64,000 bases of DNA from contig JASGKG010000001.1 in assembly GCA_047600805.1 (NCBI GenBank), positions 4,774,001 through 4,838,000 on the forward strand. The letters run 5' to 3'. A program made the translations under genes and the position numbers. Positions within the stretch are counted from its first letter, which is position 1, and every line of letters starts with the position of its first letter. Below, one piece after another: positions 1 to 8,757 of the stretch. This DNA is from JADKHC01 sp047600805. Its GTDB lineage: Bacteria; Verrucomicrobiota; Verrucomicrobiia; Opitutales; Opitutaceae. The notes beneath the pieces were generated by a model. The model did not search any database. It was not told the origin of the DNA and worked only from the letters and a program-made list of their open reading frames with translations.

Positions 1-29
1 ACGGCGGCGGCACACATTTGCTCCAGCGA

Positions 30-830
30 ATGACTGCACAACAATTATTGGAAAGCGCCAAACCTCAAGAGGCGTTGGAAGCCCTGCAGGAAGAAATCAG
101 GCAGCAGCCGGGAAACGCCAGCTTGCGCATTGATCTATTTCAGCTGCTCGCTGTCTCAGGCCAATGGGATCGAGCCATCGCTCAGGTACAAACCGCCGTA
201 TCCCTGGATCGACGATTTGCTCCGTTGGCGGTGCTGTTGCGCAGTTTGGTTGAACTTGAGCAGGTTAGGGCGGCAGTTTTTAGCGGGCGGCGCGAGCCGC
301 AGGTTTTTGGTCCAACGCCGGCTTGGATGAAAACGTTGCTGGCGAATCGCTGGACGGCGACAGCCACTTCGTTCAAAGCCGTAGCGAAAGCGTACGACGA
401 AGCTCTGAAAGAAGCACCGGCGCGAAGCGGGAAGGTGGATGGTCGATCTTTCGGTTGGCTCGCTGATGCCGATGCTCGGTTTGGTCCTTCGATCGAACTG
501 TATCTGCAAGGCAACTACTACTGGGTTCCGCTCGAGTGCGTGGACCGTTTGCAGTTCGATACGCCGCGCGACTTGCAAGACTTGGTCTGGTTGCGAGTAA
601 AGGTCACGTGGACCAACGGCGGCACGGTGTTGGGACATGTTCCTGCTCGTTATCCGGGCACGGAACGCTCCAGCAACCCACAGCTGGCACTCGCCCGGTC
701 GGCAGAGTGGGAGGAGATAGGTTCTAGCGCTTTGATCGGAACGGGCGTGCGGGTGTTCTCGACGGACGACGGCGATTTCCTGGTTACGAAGATCCGCGAA
801 ATTAACTTTTCGAAAGGAAAACAGGCCTAA
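30..830 (+). CDS. tagJ: T6SS accessory protein TagJ (ImpE/SciE family)
   Basis: TagJ/ImpE family proteins are cytoplasmic T6SS accessories; in some systems they bind the TssB sheath subunit and help ClpV act. The first ~75 residues are a TPR-like helical region (ALEALQEEIRQQPGN, then LFQLLAVSGQWDRAIAQVQ). The C-terminal half has the family motifs FGWLADADARFGP, YYWVPLECVDRL and VPARYPGTE. Length (266 aa) fits the family. I chose ATG 30 over the in-frame TTG at 18 because family members begin close to the first TPR helix. The stop overlaps the tssE start by one base (TAATG), which suggests translational coupling. tssB, tssC and hcp would be expected just upstream, outside the window. Confidence 0.9.
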   Translation: MTAQQLLESAKPQEALEALQEEIRQQPGNASLRIDLFQLLAVSGQWDRAIAQVQTAVSLDRRFAPLAVLLRSLVELEQVRAAVFSGRREPQVFGPTPAWMKTLLANRWTATATSFKAVAKAYDEALKEAPARSGKVDGRSFGWLADADARFGPSIELYLQGNYYWVPLECVDRLQFDTPRDLQDLVWLRVKVTWTNGGTVLGHVPARYPGTERSSNPQLALARSAEWEEIGSSALIGTGVRVFSTDDGDFLVTKIREINFSKGKQA

Positions 831-1348
831 TGTCCGCGCAGAGTGTCACTCGCTATCAGCCCTGCTTGATCGACCGTCTTGCTGACAACCAGCCGGGCGC
901 GAAAGAAGAGGCTGGGCGCGCGCGCATGGTGACGCCTCAAGCGTACGAAGCGGCGCTGCTTAGAGATCTCGAGTGGTTGCTCAACTGCAACGCGCAAATT
1001 CCGGTGGTCGAGGGAGAGAAAAATCCTTTGTTCGATTATCCCTACGCGGAGCAATCCGTGATCAATTTCGGAGTGAGGCAAGCGGTGGGGCAGAGTGCCT
1101 TTGAGATCCAGGAGCTGGAACGCCGCATTGTCCACGCGATCCGCACATTCGAGCCGCGGATTAATCCCAACACGCTGTCCGTGAAAGGCCGCGTCGAGGG
1201 AAATTCGGTGTTTTGCGAAATCGACGCGGAGTATTGGGCGGAACCGATTCCGCTGCGGAAACTAATCAAAACCAAAGTCGATCTGGAAACCGGTAATGCC
1301 GAGGTGCTGACCGGAGAAGAAAGATTACGAACGGGTCCGAACTCATGA
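830..1348 (+). CDS. tssE: T6SS baseplate protein TssE (gp25-like)
   Basis: TssE is the gp25-like wedge protein that helps nucleate the contractile sheath on the baseplate. The 172-aa product shows the family pattern: N-terminal LIDRLADNQPG, a central DLEWLLNC segment, then SVINFGV (equivalent to the usual SVLNYGLP) and ELERRIVHAIRTFEPRI, the hallmark gp25 helix. The start overlaps the tagJ stop by one base. It lies in the cytoplasm and pairs with TssF, TssG and TssK encoded downstream. Two effector-like genes are inserted between tssE and tssF, an unusual interruption of the baseplate genes. Confidence 0.93.
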   Translation: MSAQSVTRYQPCLIDRLADNQPGAKEEAGRARMVTPQAYEAALLRDLEWLLNCNAQIPVVEGEKNPLFDYPYAEQSVINFGVRQAVGQSAFEIQELERRIVHAIRTFEPRINPNTLSVKGRVEGNSVFCEIDAEYWAEPIPLRKLIKTKVDLETGNAEVLTGEERLRTGPNS

Positions 1349-1483
1349 ACTTCACTTCAACCCCAAGCAGACAAAAACGGCGTCCAGTTGAACGTCGCCT
1401 CGCGCGCTCTGTTGGAGATCGTGCATGCAGCGTCGGTTGTCATTCCGATGGCTGCGCTTCCCACCTCAAACAAAACCTCCGCC

Positions 1484-1915
1484 ATGCTTAAACTTTGTCT
1501 CTTCTCGCCTGTTAAAGGAACAGTCGTTCACAAGGGCCGACCCGTCGTCGGGGCGGTCATCGAACGCACGTGCAAGTGGAACTGGAAAAACTATGAGCCA
1601 ACGACCGACCAAACTAAAACGGACAAAAATGGTGAGTTCTCGTTGCCGGGAATTTACTCTTGGATGATTCATGCGCAGCTGGTCCCGCACCAGCCGGTGA
1701 TTCATCAAAAAATTACCGTTAAATGTGATGGCAACGAATTTAGCGCCTGGGCCTATATGAAGATGGAGTACGGCTTATACAAAGAATTGGAGATGGAAAG
1801 GTGGGCAGGGGAGAGTCCTGGGCTTGGGGGTAAACCGATCAACTTGTTCTGCGAGCTAGACGCTGAATTGCAGCACCGTGCTGGTTACGGCGGCATCGCC
1901 GAACTGCGTTCTTAA
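1484..1915 (+). CDS. DUF6795 domain protein, possible partner of the adjacent lipase
   Basis: The product has a compact beta-rich domain of the DUF6795 type, which resembles carboxypeptidase-regulatory/transthyretin-like folds. The pattern CLFSPVKGTVVHKGRPVVGA is followed by TTD..KTDKNGEFSLPGI, PHQPVIHQ and a terminal GGKPINLFCELDAE. The start is uncertain: ATG 1484 gives 143 aa and begins right at the domain, but ATG 1448 and TTG 1388 are in frame and no clear ribosome site decides. From memory, such proteins often sit beside T6SS lipases, as here (the lipase starts 30 bp downstream). An immunity or chaperone role is inference; no signal peptide is evident from the 1484 start. Confidence 0.7.
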   Translation: MLKLCLFSPVKGTVVHKGRPVVGAVIERTCKWNWKNYEPTTDQTKTDKNGEFSLPGIYSWMIHAQLVPHQPVIHQKITVKCDGNEFSAWAYMKMEYGLYKELEMERWAGESPGLGGKPINLFCELDAELQHRAGYGGIAELRS

Positions 1916-1945
1916 TCACTCTTAGGGAAGTCTTCGCTGCTCCCA

Positions 1946-3103
1946 ATGTACACGTTATCTCCCCAGCAAGTTGCCATGATCTCTGCTTACGTGTATGGAC
2001 TTGAGCACAACACGATCGAAAATCTGCGAAGTATCGGCGGGACCCTTGGCTGCGAGGGTATGTTCAAGGTTTGTGACGACGCTCGCTTCATAGGTAAAAC
2101 CGGCGGACATCAGTACAACCGACTGAGTGGTTTTGGTTATATCGCGGAAGGCGAGGGGGTTCATAAGGGCGAGGTTCTTATTGCGATCAGGGGAACAAGT
2201 CCGACGCAGGCACGTGATTGGTTGACTGACGCACGGGCGGGATTTTGCCGGGGGGAAAGTGGACATCCGGTTCACATCGGTTTTCAAAGCACGTGGGAGT
2301 CCTTTGCGGGTGACGTGTGTGAGTTCTTGCGCGGGAAGAACCCCACTCACATCCATTGCGTAGGGCATAGTCTTGGCGGTGCACTGGCGACCCTGTGCGC
2401 GGATTATTGCGCGTCCAGCCGAGCCGGACTTGTCACGCTTTACACGATCGGGGCGCCTCGTTCCGGGATGGAAGCTTTTGCGAACGGCCTTACCGAAAGA
2501 ATCGGTGCGGGCAGGATCTTTCGGATCAGTCACGCCGCCGATCCGGTAACCTTGGTGCCCATTTACCCCTTTTGTCATGTTCCGTATCAAAAGAAAAACT
2601 ACGTCGTGGGCGGAACCGGTCTGATCCTGAATCCGTGGGCACACCCGATGCCCAGTTACCAGAAAGCGATCGGCCGAGCGTCTTGGTCGGTGCTGCAGGA
2701 TCGTTCTTCGCCGATTCTCGTGGCCGCCGAGGTGAAGTGTTGGCTGGAGACGGTCAAGGCGGGCGGTGGCGTCACGGCTTTTTCTGCCGACAGTCTTGCT
2801 ATGATTGGGAAGGTGCTCGGATGGATTCTCCAGCAGGAGTACCAGAATTGGGGCATCGAATGCGCGAATTACTACACGGCGCTTGATCACCTAGCGCACA
2901 TGATCGAACGCGGCACTAAGTTTACGCGGGACACGGAGGAGCAGCTCAAAACGGTGATGAATGCGATCCTGCGGTTTTTGGGTCGGAGCGCGGTTACGAT
3001 CGCGGAGCTCACATTGGCATTTGTGCAGTACGTAGCGGACTTATTCTACGGCGCGATCCGAACGATCGCCACGCAAGCGCTGCGGGGGATGCAACAAGAG
3101 TAG
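1946..3103 (+). CDS. Class 3 lipase, probable T6SS phospholipase effector
   Basis: The 385-aa protein is an alpha/beta-hydrolase of the lipase class 3 family. The nucleophile elbow is GHSLGG (Ser142), preceded by LIAIRGT and DWLTDA, which form the oxyanion side. The probable acid is Asp199 in SHAADPVTLVP, and the probable base is His232 in NPWAHPMPSY. No signal peptide is present, as expected for a protein loaded from the cytoplasm by a T6SS. Residues beyond ~290 are helical and amphipathic and could help membrane insertion. Position inside the T6SS operon, after a DUF6795 gene and before tssF, supports an antibacterial lipid-degrading effector. The hydrolase family is clear; the effector role is inferred from context. 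Confidence 0.82.
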   Translation: MYTLSPQQVAMISAYVYGLEHNTIENLRSIGGTLGCEGMFKVCDDARFIGKTGGHQYNRLSGFGYIAEGEGVHKGEVLIAIRGTSPTQARDWLTDARAGFCRGESGHPVHIGFQSTWESFAGDVCEFLRGKNPTHIHCVGHSLGGALATLCADYCASSRAGLVTLYTIGAPRSGMEAFANGLTERIGAGRIFRISHAADPVTLVPIYPFCHVPYQKKNYVVGGTGLILNPWAHPMPSYQKAIGRASWSVLQDRSSPILVAAEVKCWLETVKAGGGVTAFSADSLAMIGKVLGWILQQEYQNWGIECANYYTALDHLAHMIERGTKFTRDTEEQLKTVMNAILRFLGRSAVTIAELTLAFVQYVADLFYGAIRTIATQALRGMQQE

Positions 3104-3112
3104 ATCAGACAC

Positions 3113-5011
3113 ATGGATCGAAGACTTCTAGATCACTACAACACCGAACTCCGCCACTTGCGTGAAATGGCTGGTGAGTTCGCGCGCGAGTATCCGAAAA
3201 TCGCCGGCCGTCTTTCGATCGATCCTAATGGCAAAGAGGTTTGCCCAGACCCGCATGTGGAAAGACTTTTGGAGGGATTTGCTTGGTTGGCAGCACGGGT
3301 GCACCTGCAACTCGATGCAGAGTTCCCACGATTCACGCAGTCGTTGTTCGAAATTGTTTTCCCGCAATTCCTGGCGCCGACACCGTCGATGACGATCGTT
3401 CGTTTCGAGCCGGATTATCAGGACACGGCTCTTGTGGACGTCGTAGTTCTTCCTCGTGGAACTCGGCTGAAGAGCGTTCGTTCCCGCGGAGAAAGCACGA
3501 ACTGCATTTTCACGACGGCGCACGACGTTCGTTTGCTGCCGGTGAGAATCGCGCAGGCGCAGTACTTCACGCGCAACCTTGCGGAGTTGGAGCTGCCAGC
3601 GGGAACCGCAGCAAAAGCTGCCTTGCGATTGCGGCTTACGTCGGCAGCCGGCGTGCCGTTTTCGAAGATCAAACTCGATCCGCTGGAGCTGCACCTCAAT
3701 GGCAGCGATCAAATTCCGTACTTGCTCTACGAGCAACTGATCGGCCGTGCGTCGGCGGTTGTTGTGCAAACCCAGGGTAAGTCAGAACGGCCGGTGACAC
3801 GCGGCGTATTTAGTTCGAGCGGGGTTCGGCGAAAAGGTTTTAGCTCAAGCGAAGCGTTGTTGCCGGCGACGCCGCGCGGTTTCGACGGCTATCGTTTGTT
3901 GCGTGAGTACTTCGCGCTGCCGCAACGCTTCCTCTTTCTGGAGCTCGGCGGTTTCGGGTCGGCGCTGAAGCAATGTGAAGCCGACTCCGTTGACCTTACG
4001 ATCCTCTTCGACGCGGTTGAGACGCGACTCGAGAACCGTTTCGATGCGTCGTCGTTCGAGCTCTATTGCACGCCGGCGATCAACTTGTTTTCGCAAAAGC
4101 TCGACCGGCTGCCGGTCTCGGGGCGCGCGGCGGAGGTTTTTGTGTGTCCAGATCAGAATCGTCCGCTCGACTACGAGATTTTCGAATTCGAGCATGTCCT
4201 CGGGTTCGGCACCGAGTCGGCGCATGCGCGCGAGTTCCGCCCGTTTTTTCACACGCGCAGCGAAGCCGGTCCGTCGGACGCGTTCTACACCGTCAAGCGT
4301 GTGCCGCGTATGCCGACGAAAGACGAGGAGCAATATTTCAAGGAAAATAACAAGCGGGCGGCGTGCGCCGGAACGGATATTTATCTCTCGCTCGTCGATT
4401 GTTCCAATGCGCCGGTCGAGACGTCGATTCGCCAGCTCGGCTTCGAAGCGCTTTGCACGAATCGCCATCTCCCGACGATGATGGCGGTCGGAGCTGGTTC
4501 GACTGATTTCTCAATGGAAACCTGCGTGCCGGTTGTGGCCACGCGTTGTCTGCTGCACCCGACTGATCCACTCCCGTCGCAAGTCGAAGGCGAGTTTGCG
4601 TGGAAATTGATCAGCCATCTTTCGCTGAACTACCTCTCGCTGCTCGAGGGCAAAAACGGCGACGGCCCCGCGGCGCTTCGCGAAATGCTTGAGCTCTATT
4701 GCGGCGACGGCGACCGCGTGATGATCGGGCGCCGCCAGATTGAGGGACTTCGCGCTGTGAAGAGCAAGCCGGTGCTCCGGCGGATCTTCACTCCCGGCCC
4801 CGTATGCTTTGCGCGCGGACTCGAGGTCACGCTTACATTTGACGAAGCGTGCTTCGAAGGTGCGGGCGTGTTTTTATTCGGCGGAGTGCTGGAGTATTTC
4901 CTTGGGAAATACGTGACGGTAAATTCCTTCACTGAAACGGTTCTCGCCACGGTGCAACGCGGCGAGTTGATGCGCTGGCCGGCCCGCACGGGGCAGAAAG
5001 GGGTGCTGTGA
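3113..5011 (+). CDS. tssF: T6SS baseplate protein TssF (VasA/ImpG)
   Basis: TssF forms the (TssF)2-TssG wedge of the T6SS baseplate in the cytoplasm. The 632-aa length is typical. The family opening is plain: DHYNTELRHLREMAGEFAREYPKIAGRL, then DPHVERLLEGFAWLAARVHLQLD and FPRFTQSLFEIVFPQFLAPTPSM (discontinuous segments of the first ~90 residues). The C-terminal part has AWKLISHLSLNYLSL and VNSFTETVL, also characteristic. ATG 3113 lies 9 bp after the lipase stop. The stop overlaps the next start as TGATG, so tssF and tssG are probably translationally coupled. Confidence 0.95.
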   Translation: MDRRLLDHYNTELRHLREMAGEFAREYPKIAGRLSIDPNGKEVCPDPHVERLLEGFAWLAARVHLQLDAEFPRFTQSLFEIVFPQFLAPTPSMTIVRFEPDYQDTALVDVVVLPRGTRLKSVRSRGESTNCIFTTAHDVRLLPVRIAQAQYFTRNLAELELPAGTAAKAALRLRLTSAAGVPFSKIKLDPLELHLNGSDQIPYLLYEQLIGRASAVVVQTQGKSERPVTRGVFSSSGVRRKGFSSSEALLPATPRGFDGYRLLREYFALPQRFLFLELGGFGSALKQCEADSVDLTILFDAVETRLENRFDASSFELYCTPAINLFSQKLDRLPVSGRAAEVFVCPDQNRPLDYEIFEFEHVLGFGTESAHAREFRPFFHTRSEAGPSDAFYTVKRVPRMPTKDEEQYFKENNKRAACAGTDIYLSLVDCSNAPVETSIRQLGFEALCTNRHLPTMMAVGAGSTDFSMETCVPVVATRCLLHPTDPLPSQVEGEFAWKLISHLSLNYLSLLEGKNGDGPAALREMLELYCGDGDRVMIGRRQIEGLRAVKSKPVLRRIFTPGPVCFARGLEVTLTFDEACFEGAGVFLFGGVLEYFLGKYVTVNSFTETVLATVQRGELMRWPARTGQKGVL

Positions 5012-6000
5012 TGCCTGCATCGCCCTCACCAGAAACGCTTGCTCGCTGCGAGTTTTTCCAAGCCGTACGACATTTGCAGCGCGCGTCGGCTGCGTCGCCA
5101 CGAATCGGTTACGCGAATCTTCCGAAAGACGAACCAGTCCGCTTCGGCCAAGCGCCCTCGCTCGGGTTCCCAGTTTCCCTGATAGATTCGATCGAGGCGG
5201 CAGCGAACGGGAATCCCGCACGCGTGAAGCTCGCGTATCACGGGTTGCTCGGGATCAACGGTCCGCTGCCGCTCAATTACACCGAGTACGTGCACGAGCG
5301 ATTGCACAACCACCGAGACAGGACGCTGCTGGCGTTTTTGGACACGTTTCACCATCGGATGATTTCGTTCCTCGCGCGTGCGTGGGCGGACAATAACATC
5401 GCGGTGGATATGGATCGTCCGGACGACAGCAACCACCGGCGCTTCGTCGCGAGCTTGGTAGGGCAGGGGCAGGCTTCGCTTCTCGGTTGTGACACGCTGC
5501 ACGATCATGGGCGCTTCTATTTCGCGGGGTGGATGTCGCGCAGTTCTCGATCGGCCGAAGGGCTCGGGAAAATCTTGGGAGACTTTTTTGAGACCACCGC
5601 TGAAGTTCTGCAGTTCCGCGGCCGCTGGCTTTCGATCCCACTGGAAAATCGTTCGCGTTTGGCCGGGCCGCGGTCAAGCGGGTTGCTCGGCGAGTCGGTC
5701 TTGTTGGGCGAATCTGTGTGGGATTGTTGCCTCTCGTTGCGGGTTAGGATGGGGCCGTTGTCTTATGAGCAGTTCAAGAAGCTCCAGCCCGGTGAGCCCG
5801 GCTTTGATCGACTCTGCTGCTGGGTGAAAAGTTACCTTGGCGAGGAGTTTTTCTGGGACGTCGCTTTTGATGTGCAAAGCGAAGGTATCCCCGCGGTGCA
5901 ACTCGGTGACGGTTCCCGGCTAGGTTACAATACCTGGTTAGGTGAACGGTCCAAACAAGGCGGTTGCCGGCAAGTCGTCTTTGAGAGCCGCGCAGCGTGA
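5011..6000 (+). CDS. tssG: T6SS baseplate protein TssG (VasB/ImpH)
   Basis: TssG is the smaller partner of TssF in the baseplate wedge. The product (about 329 aa) shows family features: an N-terminal FFQAVRHLQRA segment, ARVKLAYHGLLGINGPLP, a YVHERLHNHRDRTLLAFLDTFHHR segment, and a C-terminal LGYNTWLGE. I favour ATG 5011, which overlaps the tssF stop by one base, over the GTG at 5008. A 72-bp gap separates it from clpV, the longest gap so far in the operon, but I see no terminator there. Confidence 0.95.
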   Translation: MPASPSPETLARCEFFQAVRHLQRASAASPRIGYANLPKDEPVRFGQAPSLGFPVSLIDSIEAAANGNPARVKLAYHGLLGINGPLPLNYTEYVHERLHNHRDRTLLAFLDTFHHRMISFLARAWADNNIAVDMDRPDDSNHRRFVASLVGQGQASLLGCDTLHDHGRFYFAGWMSRSSRSAEGLGKILGDFFETTAEVLQFRGRWLSIPLENRSRLAGPRSSGLLGESVLLGESVWDCCLSLRVRMGPLSYEQFKKLQPGEPGFDRLCCWVKSYLGEEFFWDVAFDVQSEGIPAVQLGDGSRLGYNTWLGERSKQGGCRQVVFESRAA

Positions 6001-6072
6001 GCGATCCGATGAACACTGAAACGCTACACCACGCAGTCACACCTTTCCTCCAGCTCATCCACGTCCTTTTCC

Positions 6073-8757
6073 ATGTCTGAAATCAAACGCTCTACTCTCT
6101 TCGGCAAGCTGAACTCGGTCGCTTTCAAAATGATCGAGTCGGCGACGGTGCTGTGCAAAAAGCGCGGCAATCCGTACGTCGAGCTGGCGCATTGGGTGTC
6201 GGAGCTTCTGGCCGCGAGCGAAACCGATTTCCATCTCGCCACCGCGCACTTTGGATGCGATTTCGGCAAACTTGGTGAGGACATCGCGCTCGCGCTGGAT
6301 CGTCTGCCGCGCGGTGCCACGGCCATTGCGGATTTTTCGCCGCATCTGGATGAGGCGGTAGAGCATGGTTGGACTTATGCGTCGCTCGTTTTCGGCGAGC
6401 TGCAGATTCGCACGGGTCACGTGCTGATTGGGATTTTGCGTACGCCGGCGCTCAAGAACGTTTTGCTCAGCCTCTCGCCGGAATTCGCGCGAATCAAAGC
6501 GGACGTGCTGGCAGAGGAATTTGGAAAAGTCCTGCAACGATCGAAGGAAAACGGCCTCACCGCGTCGCAGTCGGGGGTCGCCCCAGGAGTGGCCAGCCAA
6601 GCGCTCTCGAACGGCAGTGGAAAGCAAGAGGCGTTGAAGCGTTTTACGACCGACATCACCGAGAGGGCGAGAAAAGGTGAGCTCGATCCGATCATCGGTC
6701 GAGATGACGAAATTCGGTTGTGCTTGGATATTTTGATGCGTCGTCGTCAGAACAACCCGATCTTGGCGGGAGAGGCTGGCGTTGGAAAAACCGCCGTGGT
6801 CGAGGGCCTGGCGTTGCGCGTTGCTGCTGGAGACGTGCCGCCGTCTTTGAAAGACGTGCGGATCCTCGGGCTGGACGTCGGGCTTTTGCAAGCGGGTGCG
6901 AGCATGAAGGGCGAGTTCGAGCAACGGCTTCGCAACGTGATCGACGAGGTGCAAGCGTCGTCGCATCCGATCATTCTCTTCATTGACGAAGCGCACACCC
7001 TGATCGGTGCTGGCGGAAGTGCGGGCACGGGCGACGCGGCCAATCTGCTCAAGCCTGCGTTGGCGCGTGGTGCGCTGCGAACGATCGCCGCAACCACTTG
7101 GCAGGAATATAAACGGCATATCGAAAAAGATCCGGCGCTCACACGGCGTTTCCAAATCGTGAAAGTCGAGGAGCCGGGCGAAGAGAAATGTGTGCAGATG
7201 ATGCGCAATGTCGCCGCGAACTTCGAGAAGCACCACAAGGTTCGCATTCTCGACGAAGCGATCGAAGCCGCCGTGCGGTTTTCTCATCGCTATATCACCG
7301 CTCGTCAGCTCCCCGACAAAGCTGTGGGGCTGATCGACACGGCCTGCGCGCGTGTAGCGCTCAGCCAGCAAGCGGTGCCCGCTCCCGTTGATAATGCGCG
7401 GCGTCGTATCGATCTCATCAATACGGAGCTCGCGTTGTTGAAACGAGAAGCGGGTGAAGCGCGAGAAAATGCGGAACGGCGCAAGAAGCTTGAAGAGGAG
7501 CTGACGGTTGCGAAGCGAGACCTCGAAAAGCTGGAACTTCGCTGGAAGCAGGAAAAAGGAATTGTTGACCGGCTGCTCGCGACCCAGACCGCGAGCCCCA
7601 TGGCCAAGGCAGCCAGTGTCGGCGTTAAAGCAGCTTCCAAACGCGCGAAGGCAGATACACGCAAGAAGACAAATAACCCATGGGGTGAAGTCGTTTCACT
7701 TCGGACGGAACTGCACGTGTTACAGGGCGAGTCGCCGATGGTGTGGCCGCAAGTGGATCAGTACGCGATCGCCGATGTTGTCGCCGATTGGACGGGCATT
7801 CCCGTGGGGCGCATGGTGAAGGATGAAGTCGAGCGTGTTTTGCGCCTGACGGAAACGCTCGAGCAGCGTGTGCTTGGCCAGCGTCCGGCGCTTGAGACGA
7901 TCGTACGCCGGATTCAAAGCAGCCGCGCGAAACTCGATAACCCAAACCGTCCCGTAGGAGTATTTATGCTGGTTGGTCCGAGCGGCACGGGCAAAACCGA
8001 AACCGCGCTGGCTCTTGCCGAGGCGCTCTACGGAGGTGAGCAAAAGCTCATCACGATTAACATGAGCGAATTTCAGGAGGCGCACACCGTAAGCACGCTG
8101 AAAGGCTCGCCTCCGGGTTACGTGGGTTACGGCGAAGGCGGCGTGTTGACCGAGGCGGTGCGACGCCAGCCTTATAGCGTTGTTTTGCTGGACGAGGTTG
8201 AAAAAGCACACCGCGACGTTCACGAGATTTTCTTCCAGGTGTTCGACAAGGGTTTCATGGAAGACGCGGAGGGTCGGTTCATTGATTTTAAGAACACGTT
8301 GATTCTGCTCACCAGTAACGCCGCGCAGGACGTCATCGTTAACCTCTGTAAAGATCCAGAGCTGATGCCCGCGCAATCGGCCATCGAGTCGGCGCTTCGC
8401 GATCCGTTAATGAAAGTCTTCCCCGACGCCTTGCTGAATCGCCTCGTGGTCGTGCCGTACGCGCCTATTTCGAAGGCGACACTGCACAAGATCATAGAAC
8501 TAAACCTCTCGCGTGTCGTGAAACGCGTGCAGGAAAACCATGGCATTCCGCTCACGTACGACAAGAAAGTGCTGGAGCTGATTGGTCGTCGTTGTGGCGA
8601 ACTCGAGCGCGGCGCGCGAATCGTGGAAGGCCTGATCACACAGGAAATTCTGCCGGAGATCGCGCGCGAAGTGCTGCTGCGAATTAGCGCGGGCGCGCCG
8701 CTCAAGAAGGTTCAAGTCAGTGCGACCGAAAACGAATTCACTTTCTCCTACAAATGA
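6073..8757 (+). CDS. tssH: T6SS sheath-recycling ATPase TssH/ClpV
   Basis: ClpV is the AAA+ hexameric unfoldase that disassembles the contracted TssB-TssC sheath. The 894-aa protein has the ClpB-like layout: an N-terminal domain to ~165, AAA-1 with Walker A GEAGVGKT (233-240) and Walker B ILFIDEAHTL, a middle coiled coil (about 440-520, rich in E, R, K and L), and AAA-2 with Walker A GPSGTGKT (635-642), Walker B VVLLDEVEKAH and the pore segment GSPPGYVGYGEGG. It lies inside a T6SS cluster and directly after tssG, so ClpV rather than ClpB is the right call. The stop overlaps the next gene by four bases (ATGA). Confidence 0.95.
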   Translation: MSEIKRSTLFGKLNSVAFKMIESATVLCKKRGNPYVELAHWVSELLAASETDFHLATAHFGCDFGKLGEDIALALDRLPRGATAIADFSPHLDEAVEHGWTYASLVFGELQIRTGHVLIGILRTPALKNVLLSLSPEFARIKADVLAEEFGKVLQRSKENGLTASQSGVAPGVASQALSNGSGKQEALKRFTTDITERARKGELDPIIGRDDEIRLCLDILMRRRQNNPILAGEAGVGKTAVVEGLALRVAAGDVPPSLKDVRILGLDVGLLQAGASMKGEFEQRLRNVIDEVQASSHPIILFIDEAHTLIGAGGSAGTGDAANLLKPALARGALRTIAATTWQEYKRHIEKDPALTRRFQIVKVEEPGEEKCVQMMRNVAANFEKHHKVRILDEAIEAAVRFSHRYITARQLPDKAVGLIDTACARVALSQQAVPAPVDNARRRIDLINTELALLKREAGEARENAERRKKLEEELTVAKRDLEKLELRWKQEKGIVDRLLATQTASPMAKAASVGVKAASKRAKADTRKKTNNPWGEVVSLRTELHVLQGESPMVWPQVDQYAIADVVADWTGIPVGRMVKDEVERVLRLTETLEQRVLGQRPALETIVRRIQSSRAKLDNPNRPVGVFMLVGPSGTGKTETALALAEALYGGEQKLITINMSEFQEAHTVSTLKGSPPGYVGYGEGGVLTEAVRRQPYSVVLLDEVEKAHRDVHEIFFQVFDKGFMEDAEGRFIDFKNTLILLTSNAAQDVIVNLCKDPELMPAQSAIESALRDPLMKVFPDALLNRLVVVPYAPISKATLHKIIELNLSRVVKRVQENHGIPLTYDKKVLELIGRRCGELERGARIVEGLITQEILPEIAREVLLRISAGAPLKKVQVSATENEFTFSYK

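Noticed and set aside
6055..7371. 438-codon - strand ORF opposite clpV
   Set aside because: Antisense of a clear clpV; Arg/His-rich, without motifs.
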